Origin: Arenibacter hampyeongensis
GTDB taxonomy: Bacteria; Bacteroidota; Bacteroidia; Flavobacteriales; Flavobacteriaceae
Assembly: GCF_002909255.1 (NCBI RefSeq)
Contig: NZ_PIOB01000007.1
Span: 1 to 64,000 of the forward strand
Length of the DNA: 64,000 bases
Reading direction: 5' to 3'
Shown here: positions 27,539-35,075 of the stretch, one piece after another
How positions within the stretch are numbered: the stretch's first letter is position 1
Layout of the letters: every line of letters starts with the position of its first letter
Notes under the pieces: model-generated
Databases searched by the model: none
Seen by the model: the letters and a program-made list of their open reading frames with translations, nothing else
Told to the model about the DNA's origin: nothing
Program-made: the position numbers and the translations under genes

Positions 27539-28777
27539 ATGATTAAAACAATTGTAATTAAAAAAGGCTATTCCAATGATATTCAGTACCATCTTAAGAA
27601 TGGTGCAGGTTCGGATGCTATTCACACAACGCCTATTTATGCCTATGCCGTTTGTAAATTACAAACCGATAGTAATTTGGAAGGAGTGGGACTTGCTTTT
27701 ACCTTGGGAACAGGTAATAAATTGGTCTGTGATGCCATCAACTATTTGGTAAAACACATAGAAGGAAAGGAAATTAATGAATTGATGGCCAATTTCGGCG
27801 CAACTTACAAAGCAATGGCGGACGACCCTAATTTTAGATGGTTGGGACCCCATAAGGGGGTGGTCCATTTGGCCTTGGCATCCGTGGTCAATGCCTGTTA
27901 TGATCTTTGGGCTAAATCCAAAGGGATTCCCTTGTGGAAATTATTGATCGATCTTTCTCACGAGGAACTGGTTAATACTTTGGATTTCTCGTATTATGAG
28001 GATGTTTTAACAAAAGATGAGGCAATATCCCTACTGGTGGCGCAAGAGCAAGGCAAGGAAGACCGAAAGGTGATTGTGGATTTGGGATATCCTGGGTATG
28101 ATACCTCAATAGGTTGGTTTAATTATTCGGATGAACAAGTGGAAACCAATATTAAAAAAGCTTTGGATAAGGGATTTACGGCTATGAAGCTAAAAGTGGG
28201 CTCTAAGGAATGGGAAAGGGATGTCCGAAGAGCTTCTTTGGTTCGGAAAATTGCCGGGGACAAGGCTACGATCATGTTCGATGCCAATCAACAATGGAAT
28301 TTACCACAAGCCATATCCATTTGTAAAAAGCTAAAGGAATTAGATCCGTATTGGATAGAAGAACCAACCCACCCTGATGATGTACAGGCCCATGTAGATT
28401 TGGCCAAGGCGGTAGATGTGAAACTTGCCTTAGGTGAACATGTGCCCAATAAAATTACCTTTAAGAATTTTATACGATCGGGAAGTATGGCTTTCAATCA
28501 GGTAGATGCCGTAAGGGTGGGGGGAATATCTGAATTTATCCTGATCAGCCTTTTGTCCAGAAAATACAATATCCCGGTTGTCCCGCATGTAGGGGATATG
28601 GGGCAGATCCATCAGCATTTGGTACTATTTAACCATATTTCCTTAGGACACCCTGCTCTTTTGTTGGAACATATTCCACATTTACAGGAATATTTCAAGT
28701 TTCCCGTATCTATAGTGGACGGCAGATATAAAACACCACATCAGCCGGGAATTAGCGCTGATTTAAAAGTATACTGA
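27539..28777 (+). CDS. fucD: L-fuconate dehydratase (enolase superfamily)
   Basis: 412 residues, cytoplasmic. The N-terminal capping domain (KNGAGSDAIHTTPIYAYAVC) and the barrel residues match L-fuconate dehydratase: Lys217 and Lys219 in MKLKVG, metal ligands Asp248 (FDANQQW), Glu274 (WIEEPTHPDD) and Glu300 (LGEHVPN), and His350 (VVPHVGDMGQIHQH). It converts L-fuconate to 2-keto-3-deoxy-L-fuconate in the non-phosphorylating fucose pathway. The other pathway enzymes (fucose dehydrogenase, lactonase, ketodeoxyfuconate enzymes) are not recognisable in this window. Confidence 0.9.
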   Translation: MIKTIVIKKGYSNDIQYHLKNGAGSDAIHTTPIYAYAVCKLQTDSNLEGVGLAFTLGTGNKLVCDAINYLVKHIEGKEINELMANFGATYKAMADDPNFRWLGPHKGVVHLALASVVNACYDLWAKSKGIPLWKLLIDLSHEELVNTLDFSYYEDVLTKDEAISLLVAQEQGKEDRKVIVDLGYPGYDTSIGWFNYSDEQVETNIKKALDKGFTAMKLKVGSKEWERDVRRASLVRKIAGDKATIMFDANQQWNLPQAISICKKLKELDPYWIEEPTHPDDVQAHVDLAKAVDVKLALGEHVPNKITFKNFIRSGSMAFNQVDAVRVGGISEFILISLLSRKYNIPVVPHVGDMGQIHQHLVLFNHISLGHPALLLEHIPHLQEYFKFPVSIVDGRYKTPHQPGISADLKVY

Positions 28778-28791
28778 TTAATGTGAATAAA

Positions 28792-29865
28792 ATGAAGTAC
28801 ATTTTAAAATTATTTGTATTCTACATAATCTTGGTTGTCGAAGCGGGTAGCGCCCAAGACAAGTCCCTACAAATGCCCTTATCTTTTATCGCCCAAAATT
28901 TAGAATTTAAAGGAGTGGCGGTTCAAGATGATCTTTATACTATTTGGGGCTGTGCGCCAATTCAGGATGAGGATGGAAGAACGCACTTGTTCGTAGCTCG
29001 ATGGCCAGAAAAGAATGTTGATCCAGCCTGGAGGAAATCTTCTGAAATAGCGCACTACGTTTCCGATTCCCCTGAAGGGCCTTTTGCTTTTTCCGATGTT
29101 GCCATAAAAGGTACGGGAAGGGATACTTGGGATAAATATGCGCCACACAATCCAGAGATAAAGAAAGTGGGCAATTACTTTGTGTTGTTGTATATAGCTA
29201 ATACTAATTATCTACAACCACCACATCCAAGTAATCAGCGCATTGGAATGGCAATTGCAAAATCTCCTTCGGGTCCATGGAAAAAAGTGGGAAAGGACGG
29301 AATGATATTGGATGCTGACAATCCATTAAAATGGAATTATAAATCCAGTATGGGAGTGGCCAATCCCGCCTTATTGGAAGTAAATGGGAAATACTACCTA
29401 TACTTTAAAACTAAAACCACAGATGGGATTCTAAAATATGGCCTGGCTATAGCCAATAAATTAAAGGGCCCATATACTATTAAGGACAAGCCCGTTACTT
29501 CGAACAAGGGGGCATTGGAGGATGGAACCGTTTTTGCTTATCAGGATCATATTTTTTTGTTGACCACCGACAACCATGGTCAAAATACAGGCATAGTTGG
29601 CGGAGGTACATTGTGGAAATCTAAGGACGGACTTACTTTTAATTTGGAAGATGCCACTATAGGTTATGATCTTCTGCCTTCATATTATAAAGAATTCGAT
29701 ATTAAAAAAGTAGTGAGAATATATGGACCCGATCCCAAAATTGAACGACCTAAAATTTTAATGATAAATAAGAAACCGGCATATTTGTACGGCCCTGCAG
29801 GTTGGAATATTTTTGGAGGTGACAGAACCGTTGGCCATGTTTTTAAAATAAATCTTAACGAATGA
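28792..29865 (+). CDS. Second secreted propeller glycoside hydrolase-like protein
   Basis: 357 residues from ATG 28792, with a signal peptide ending in AGSAQ; a GTG at 28783 would add three residues. The five-bladed propeller pattern is seen in IWGCAPIQDEDGRTHLFVAR, HNPEIKKVGNYFVLLYIA, VANPALLEVNGKYYLYFK and LEDGTVFAYQDHIFLL. It belongs to the same superfamily as GH43/GH117 enzymes, but no family is certain. It follows fucD by 14 bases and overlaps the next gene by four bases. Confidence 0.72.
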   Translation: MKYILKLFVFYIILVVEAGSAQDKSLQMPLSFIAQNLEFKGVAVQDDLYTIWGCAPIQDEDGRTHLFVARWPEKNVDPAWRKSSEIAHYVSDSPEGPFAFSDVAIKGTGRDTWDKYAPHNPEIKKVGNYFVLLYIANTNYLQPPHPSNQRIGMAIAKSPSGPWKKVGKDGMILDADNPLKWNYKSSMGVANPALLEVNGKYYLYFKTKTTDGILKYGLAIANKLKGPYTIKDKPVTSNKGALEDGTVFAYQDHIFLLTTDNHGQNTGIVGGGTLWKSKDGLTFNLEDATIGYDLLPSYYKEFDIKKVVRIYGPDPKIERPKILMINKKPAYLYGPAGWNIFGGDRTVGHVFKINLNE

Positions 29866-30767
29866 AATTTGGAAATATTTTTTGGATTCTTGTAATGCTC
29901 CCATTGTTATTGACATCCCAAGACAAAAAAACCGATTTAAAAATCATCACGTATAATGTATGGAATGGTTATGACTGGGGCAAGGATCAAGAAAGAAGGG
30001 AAAAAGTACAAAACTGGATAGGTGCACAAGTGCCCGATGTGGTTGCCCTTCAGGAACTATGTGCATATACTCCGGAAAAATTGCAGGAAGATGCCGAAGT
30101 CTGGGGTCATGATTACTCCGTTTTATTGAAAACAACGGGCTATTCCGTTGGCCTTACCTCTAAATATCCCATAGAGGTAAAAGAAAAAATAATGGAAGGA
30201 ATGCATCACGGTGCTTTGCATTGCAAAACAAACGATATCGACTTTTTGGTAATTCACCTTCATCCGGGAAGTATTTCCCGCAGGAGGGAAGAAGCTGATA
30301 TCCTATTGGGAAAATTGGATGCCATAGCCAAATCTACCTCAAAATATGTGGTATTGGGGGATTTTAACGCCCACTCTCCATTTGATGCCGATCTATATGA
30401 TCCCAATGGGGATTTATTAAATAGATTAAGAAAATCCAATGCGGGAAAAGGGTTGGATGGCAATTTGGTTAATGACACTTTTGATTATGCAGTAATTTCT
30501 AAATTCTTATCGCTTCCTTTAAATGATATGGTTCAAAAATATTCTGCGGGTTTAGCTGAAAGGGGTAGTTTCCCGGGACAGGTTTTGGGGGAGGTGAATA
30601 AGGAAAGTTCGGACCAACTGGTTTCACGCCTTGAGCGAATAGATTACATTATGGTTTCACCTGAGTTGTCGACAAAAAATTTGGATGCAAAAGTCCATAA
30701 TGGTGCGGAAAATTGGTATTTGTCCGATCATTATCCTGTTAGTGCCAGTTTTGATCTAAAGGATTGA
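29862..30767 (+). CDS. Endonuclease/exonuclease/phosphatase family protein, secreted
   Basis: 301 residues with an N-terminal hydrophobic segment. The EEP fold motifs are LKIITYNVWNGYDWG, VVALQEL (catalytic Glu), VVLGDFNAH (Asp and Asn) and LSDHYPVSA (Asp-His). Members of this family act on phosphodiesters, for example nucleic acids or lipids. Its place as the last gene of a carbohydrate locus is unexplained; it may act on a phosphodiester substituent of the glycan. The ATG overlaps the preceding stop (ATGA), so it is translationally coupled. Confidence 0.83.
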   Translation: MKFGNIFWILVMLPLLLTSQDKKTDLKIITYNVWNGYDWGKDQERREKVQNWIGAQVPDVVALQELCAYTPEKLQEDAEVWGHDYSVLLKTTGYSVGLTSKYPIEVKEKIMEGMHHGALHCKTNDIDFLVIHLHPGSISRRREEADILLGKLDAIAKSTSKYVVLGDFNAHSPFDADLYDPNGDLLNRLRKSNAGKGLDGNLVNDTFDYAVISKFLSLPLNDMVQKYSAGLAERGSFPGQVLGEVNKESSDQLVSRLERIDYIMVSPELSTKNLDAKVHNGAENWYLSDHYPVSASFDLKD

Positions 30768-30913
30768 TTGGCAGGTTTTTCTGAAATAAAAATCAATTCA
30801 TAAAATATTTTAGGAAGCAAATTACAATTCGTAAATTGCAGTCTCTACAAAAGAAGGATGATTTCTCTCCCCAAGAAGGAATTGCTTAAGTTTTATTTAA
30901 TAGTTATAAAATT

Positions 30914-32194
30914 ATGTCAGTTTTAGAAAAATTAACTTCTAAGGATGCAATTGCATTAGAGGAAAGATTCGGAGCACACAATTATCATCCATTACCCGTA
31001 GTTTTGAATAGGGGTGAAGGAGTGTTTGTTTGGGATGTTGAAGGGAAAAGGTATTATGATTTTTTATCGGCCTATTCGGCGGTAAATCAGGGACACTGTC
31101 ATCCTAAAATTGTGAATGCCATGATGCGGCAAGCGCAAACGCTTACTTTAACTTCCAGGGCATTTTACAATGATATGCTGGGAAAATTCGAGAAATTGGC
31201 TGCAGAAACATTTGGGTATGACAAGCTGTTGCCCATGAATACTGGGGCAGAAGCCGTGGAAACTGCGCTAAAAATTTGTAGAAAATGGGGCTATGTGAAA
31301 AAAGGAGTTCCTGAAAACCAAGCACAAATTGTAGTTTGCGAAAATAATTTTCACGGGCGTACTACTACTATAATTTCCTTTTCAAATGATCCTGTTGCCC
31401 ACAAAAATTATGGACCCTATACAGAAGGTTTTATTAAAATTGAGTATGATAATCTGAATGCGTTAAAAGAGGTTTTGGAAGGGAATAAAAATATTGCAGG
31501 ATTCCTTGTAGAACCCATACAAGGGGAGGCAGGAGTTTATGTGCCATCGGAAGGATATCTCGCAAAGGCAAAGGAGTTGTGTAAAATGCATAACGTTCTT
31601 TTTATTGCTGATGAAGTGCAGACTGGAATAGCACGTACTGGTAAATTATTGGCAACCTGCGGTAACTGTAATTGTCCGGAAAGGCATTGTAGCGGGACAC
31701 CTGAAGTGAAGCCGGATTTATTGATTTTAGGAAAGGCCCTTTCCGGTGGTGCCTACCCAATTTCTGCAGTTCTGGCCAATGACGAAATTATGGAAGTTAT
31801 AACACCTGGTAGCCATGGAAGTACATTTGGTGGAAATCCAGTGGCAGCAGCTGTTGGCATAGCAGCACTCGAGGTGGTTAAGGAAGAAGGCCTAGCTGAA
31901 AATGCCTATCAGCTTGGTGAAACTTTTAGGGAGGAACTCAATAAGTTTATTCCAACATCTAACATTGTAAATGCCGTTAGGGGCAAAGGATTATTGAATG
32001 CCATATTGATAAATGATACCGAAGTCAGTTCTACGGCTTGGGATATTTGTTTGGCCTTAAAGGAAAACGGTCTCTTGGCTAAACCAACCCATGGCAATAT
32101 TATACGGTTCGCCCCGCCTTTGGTAATAAATAAGGAACAACTCCTGGAGTGTGTGGAGATTATTATAAAAACGCTTAAGAAGTTTGAAAAGTAA
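30914..32194 (+). CDS. rocD: Ornithine--oxo-acid transaminase
   Basis: 426 residues, a class III PLP aminotransferase. Characteristic segments are NTGAEAVETALKICRKWG, GRTTTIISFSNDP, FIADEVQTGIARTGK and LILGKALSGGAYP with the PLP lysine. It converts ornithine and 2-oxoglutarate to glutamate semialdehyde and glutamate. A cysteine-rich insertion (CGNCNCPERHC) after the TGK segment is present, as in other Bacteroidota orthologues, and could bind metal. It lies 146 bases after the carbohydrate locus and ends in its own terminator, so it is a separate unit. Confidence 0.93.
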   Translation: MSVLEKLTSKDAIALEERFGAHNYHPLPVVLNRGEGVFVWDVEGKRYYDFLSAYSAVNQGHCHPKIVNAMMRQAQTLTLTSRAFYNDMLGKFEKLAAETFGYDKLLPMNTGAEAVETALKICRKWGYVKKGVPENQAQIVVCENNFHGRTTTIISFSNDPVAHKNYGPYTEGFIKIEYDNLNALKEVLEGNKNIAGFLVEPIQGEAGVYVPSEGYLAKAKELCKMHNVLFIADEVQTGIARTGKLLATCGNCNCPERHCSGTPEVKPDLLILGKALSGGAYPISAVLANDEIMEVITPGSHGSTFGGNPVAAAVGIAALEVVKEEGLAENAYQLGETFREELNKFIPTSNIVNAVRGKGLLNAILINDTEVSSTAWDICLALKENGLLAKPTHGNIIRFAPPLVINKEQLLECVEIIIKTLKKFEK

Positions 32195-32218
32195 TTTACC
32201 TATAGGTTTTAATTTATG

Positions 32219-32250
32219 GCCCGTTATTCCTTTTATAGCGGGCTTTTATT
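32219..32250 (+). terminator. Terminator of rocD
   Basis: A 9-bp stem (32219-32227 with 32235-32243, one G-U pair) and a 7-base loop are followed by a T-rich tail. It lies between the convergent rocD and DUF2752 genes. Confidence 0.8.
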
Positions 32251-32670
32251 TTATCCCGGTGCCAAAAGGGTGAAAGGATAAATGTTTATATTTCGCAGAA
32301 TAGTAAATAGGACAATAATTATGAAAAGTACTATCGGTGTTTTGGGATGATATATTAGATCTGGCAAAGTTTTTTTATTCTTTAAAGGGATGTAATTACG
32401 AGCCCAATGATAAGCAATCAATAAAAAGGCAGGAATAAAGAGGATATTATGCCGAGCAACACCTAATAGATTAAAGTGTAGCAGATCATGCAGTGCCCTT
32501 TGACTACCGCAACCAGTACAATAATAACCGGTGGCAGTTAAAAACGGACATTTGGGGAAGTAGTAAGAACTACTGGGATTAATAAAAAAATATAGGAGTA
32601 GTATTCCAAGTAATACCACCCCTATAATAATTGTCACCGTTATTTTGATTTTTCTAGAAGTCACCCGCAC
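32251..32670 (-). CDS. DUF2752 domain membrane protein
   Basis: 139 residues with three hydrophobic segments. The motif FPKCPFLTATGYYCTGCGSQ, then RALHDLLHFN, is the DUF2752 signature: a cysteine pair CTGCG with an Arg after it. It is the last gene of a four-gene minus-strand cluster and overlaps the 3' end of the CD225 gene by 17 bases. Function unknown; the cysteines could bind metal or form a redox pair. Confidence 0.85.
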   Translation of the reverse strand: MRVTSRKIKITVTIIIGVVLLGILLLYFFINPSSSYYFPKCPFLTATGYYCTGCGSQRALHDLLHFNLLGVARHNILFIPAFLLIAYHWARNYIPLKNKKTLPDLIYHPKTPIVLFIIIVLFTILRNINIYPFTLLAPG

Positions 32671-32938
32671 TCATTAGACCACCGATTATGGCAAAGCCAA
32701 ATATTGCTATATATAAAAGCCAAAATAGGCCGGCTATGGCAATACCTACAATGGCCCAGGTTTTGGCATTTTTAGAAGCTTTTTCCGCTTGATCATAATT
32801 GCCTAGGGCATAGGCCTCATTTACCTTGGCTGCATTTACAATACTGACGATGCCAGGGATTAGGCAACAAAAAACAGTACTGATAATTGCTAATACCAAA
32901 TAATTGTTTGGTTTGGGGCGAGATTGATCGTTTTCCAT
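32654..32938 (-). CDS. CD225/dispanin family membrane protein
   Basis: 94 residues with two membrane segments. The sequence NYLVLAIISTVFCCLIPGIV, then AAKVNEAYALGNYDQAEKAS, matches the dispanin (CD225) layout: membrane-re-entrant helix with a CC pair, a charged loop and a second helix. Eukaryotic members (IFITM) alter membrane fusion; bacterial roles are unknown. It is 37 bases downstream of the CCC-motif gene. Confidence 0.85.
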   Translation of the reverse strand: MENDQSRPKPNNYLVLAIISTVFCCLIPGIVSIVNAAKVNEAYALGNYDQAEKASKNAKTWAIVGIAIAGLFWLLYIAIFGFAIIGGLMSAGDF

Positions 32939-32975
32939 AAAATAGTTTAATAAAATTGTTTGATTGTAAGTGTAT

Positions 32976-33314
32976 TTATTGAAGGTTTTGGAAATAATCT
33001 TCCATTCGCTCCCTCATAAGTTCTTCGTTCTGTAAGGCATCCCAGCCAATAATAGTGATGATCCAAATAAAGAAGATTACTACTAGGATATTAAGTATAA
33101 TTCCTATAATGGAAAGGGTTCTTCCTAACTTCACATTGTTGTAGCCTTCATAAATACCGGGGTCCAAAGCATAGAGATTGGTGGCCTTGTTTGCCAAAAT
33201 AAGTCCGATTATTCCAAATATCAAACCAATAATTCCATAGCAGCAGCATGTAACGATAGAGATAATTCCGAAAACTAAAATCAGTGTTGCGTTTGGCAGT
33301 TTTTGTTGTTCCAT
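32976..33314 (-). CDS. CCC-motif membrane protein
   Basis: 112 residues with two or three hydrophobic segments. The helix VFGIISIVTCCCYGIIGLIF carries the triple cysteine that names the family, and PGIYEGYNNVKLGRTLSIIG follows. It resembles the CD225 protein in layout, which suggests a common origin. Start ATG is 9 bases downstream of the DUF2752 gene at 33324. Function unknown. Confidence 0.82.
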   Translation of the reverse strand: MEQQKLPNATLILVFGIISIVTCCCYGIIGLIFGIIGLILANKATNLYALDPGIYEGYNNVKLGRTLSIIGIILNILVVIFFIWIITIIGWDALQNEELMRERMEDYFQNLQ

Positions 33315-33323
33315 AATTCTATT

Positions 33324-33626
33324 TTAATGTATTAAATGAATCATCTTATAAGAATAACTTACAATGATGATTCCGGCGTTTAAGTATAAAAGATAAATTT
33401 TAATCTTGAAGGAATTTTTAATATTGAACATGAAAGAGGCCGCAATAAAACCCCCCAGCAATATCAAGGTGTAAATGGCGGGATATATCTTTAGGGCTTC
33501 AATAAAATTACCATCCACCAAATAGGAAATGGAACGTTGAAAACCACAACCAGGGCATTCAATACCGAAAATCTGCTTGTTCATACAAGGCAGCATATAA
33601 TTTTCCAGTTCCAGGAGAATCGCCAT
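33324..33626 (-). CDS. DUF2752 domain membrane protein, short form
   Basis: 100 residues. The N-terminus lacks a clear signal; the motif CMNKQIFGIECPGCGFQRSI holds the CPGCG-x-x-R signature of DUF2752. Two hydrophobic segments follow. It is the first gene of the minus-strand cluster and a paralogue of the gene at 32251, flanking the CD225 and CCC genes. No promoter element was found in its upstream region. Confidence 0.82.
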   Translation of the reverse strand: MAILLELENYMLPCMNKQIFGIECPGCGFQRSISYLVDGNFIEALKIYPAIYTLILLGGFIAASFMFNIKNSFKIKIYLLYLNAGIIIVSYSYKMIHLIH

Positions 33627-33673
33627 TAGGATTAATTAAAGTGCTAATATAATTCTTTACCGAAAATTACTAT

Positions 33674-33681
33674 TATTTTTG
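33674..33681 (+). promoter_or_regulatory. Predicted -7 element (TATTTTTG) four bases from a start codon
   Basis: TATTTTTG ends at 33681 and the ATG begins at 33686. The transcript would begin at or next to the start codon. Confidence 0.5.
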
Positions 33682-33685
33682 GGCA

Positions 33686-33883
33686 ATGAAAACAAAACGG
33701 ACTTTTTATTTAGTGCTCATCATAGTAGGAGCGGCAATTGCTGGGTTGGGAGACAATATTATGGAAGAGGAATATGCGTTAAGCCTTGGAATTGTCCTTT
33801 TAATGTTCGGATTGTACAAAACCACACAATTGTGGAGCAGTGACCAATATAGGGAAGAGGAAAATGAAAAAGAAAATAAGTAA
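33686..33883 (+). CDS. Small two-helix membrane protein
   Basis: 65 residues with two hydrophobic segments (FYLVLIIVGAAIAGLGDNIM and YALSLGIVLLMFGLYKTTQL) and an acidic/basic tail (EEENEKENK). No family recognised. Its stop overlaps the ATG of the Smr-domain gene by one base, so both are co-transcribed. Confidence 0.65.
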   Translation: MKTKRTFYLVLIIVGAAIAGLGDNIMEEEYALSLGIVLLMFGLYKTTQLWSSDQYREEENEKENK

Positions 33884-34431
33884 TGGAATTTAAAGTTGGA
33901 GATAAAGTTGAGGCCATCGATGATGTTATTCAAGGTGTAGTGGTAAAATTAAACGGTTCGCAAATTACTGTAGAAAGCAAGGACGGGTTCTTATTGCGAT
34001 ATACGGCAGATGAATTATTGAAAATTGCCAGCTCCAATGCCATTAAAGTATCGAATTTTGAGGTAGCTCGAATAAAGGCGGAAAAGGAAATACCAAAAAA
34101 CAGACATCATCAGAAATTAAGGACGAAGGAGCGAAACGCACCGCAGATGGAAGTTGACCTACATATTAATAAGTTGACGCCTTCCACAAGAGGTATGACC
34201 AATTTTGAAATGTTAAATCTTCAATTGGATACGGCCAAACGACAACTGGATTTTGCTGTTCGTAAAAAAATACAAAAGGTTGTATTTATTCACGGTGTAG
34301 GGGAAGGAATATTAAAGGAGGAACTCTATTTTCTTTTCAAGCGGTACGAAAATGTAAAGTACTATGATGCCGACTATCAGAAATATGGCCTAGGGGCAAC
34401 GGAAGTATACTTTTTTCAGAATACCCCATGA
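33883..34431 (+). CDS. Smr/MutS-family protein
   Basis: 182 residues. A small SH3-like N-terminal domain (FKVGDKVEAIDDVIQGVVVK) is followed by an Smr domain: EVDLHINKL at about 87-95 and VFIHGVGEGILKEEL. The DxH and HGxG motifs are the putative nuclease/nucleic-acid-binding site of Smr proteins. It may act on RNA or DNA; the substrate is not known. Its stop TGA abuts the stop of the convergent lipoprotein gene, forming TGATCA. Confidence 0.85.
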   Translation: MEFKVGDKVEAIDDVIQGVVVKLNGSQITVESKDGFLLRYTADELLKIASSNAIKVSNFEVARIKAEKEIPKNRHHQKLRTKERNAPQMEVDLHINKLTPSTRGMTNFEMLNLQLDTAKRQLDFAVRKKIQKVVFIHGVGEGILKEELYFLFKRYENVKYYDADYQKYGLGATEVYFFQNTP

Positions 34432-34941
34432 TCATTGGGTTGTTACCGTCCCAAAATCATTGATGCTCAAGTCCGTGATTCGCTGATTGTTGGAACTGTT
34501 GATCAAGGTAATCTCGCTTAGCCTTATCGTGTGTTCGTAAGAGGTGTTTTCTCCATCAATAATCTCTGTAGTGGTTATTAATACAGATCCACCTTGAGCC
34601 TCAATTTCTTCAATTACCATAGGTTCCGTTACTGGGATAACATCGCAAAAATAGTTTTTGGTTACATTGGCAGAAAATATGCGATATGTTAGGGTGGTGG
34701 TACTAGAAATGGGGTATTCAACCTCACCCTCCGATGCTTCATTTTTAAGGGTGCCACTCGCTAAAGTGAGTATTAAAGCTTCACTGTCCGCAATTTTAAA
34801 AAATAAGGTGGTGCCTGTTGTGACTGTACTGCCGCAATATTGAATGTCGCTATCGTCAAAATTTATAGTTTCAATTTGTAAATTCCCGTCATCGCAAGAG
34901 GAAAGGGCCAAACACAAAAGGATAATAAATACATTTTTCAT
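34432..34941 (-). CDS. Lipoprotein of unknown function
   Basis: 169 residues. The signal ends in LSSC (Cys16), so it is a lipoprotein. The rest is beta-rich with two further cysteines (QYCGS, NYFCDV) that may form a disulfide. I recognise no family. A TAAATTTG element ends four bases before the ATG. Monocistronic. Confidence 0.7.
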   Translation of the reverse strand: MKNVFIILLCLALSSCDDGNLQIETINFDDSDIQYCGSTVTTGTTLFFKIADSEALILTLASGTLKNEASEGEVEYPISSTTTLTYRIFSANVTKNYFCDVIPVTEPMVIEEIEAQGGSVLITTTEIIDGENTSYEHTIRLSEITLINSSNNQRITDLSINDFGTVTTQ

Positions 34942-34945
34942 GCCT

Positions 34946-34953
34946 CAAATTTA
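34946..34953 (-). promoter_or_regulatory. Predicted -7 element (TAAATTTG) four bases from a start codon
   Basis: On the minus strand TAAATTTG ends at 34946, with the ATG of the lipoprotein gene at 34941. This predicts a leaderless or nearly leaderless transcript. Confidence 0.5.
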
Positions 34954-34993
34954 ATTGAAATATAAGTTATAATCCTAGAGGTTTGTGAGCATT

Positions 34994-35027
34994 TTGCAGG
35001 AAATTAACTTTATTTCAAGTAATTTTG
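34994..35027 (+). promoter_or_regulatory. Predicted promoter of the cysteine desulfurase gene
   Basis: TTG at 34994-34996 and TAATTTTG at 35020-35027 are 23 bases apart. The start codon at 35076 would have a leader of about 42 bases. Confidence 0.55.
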
Positions 35028-35075
35028 GCGGACTTTCCTGGAGTTGGGATAGCTTTTAATTCGATTTATAATTAA

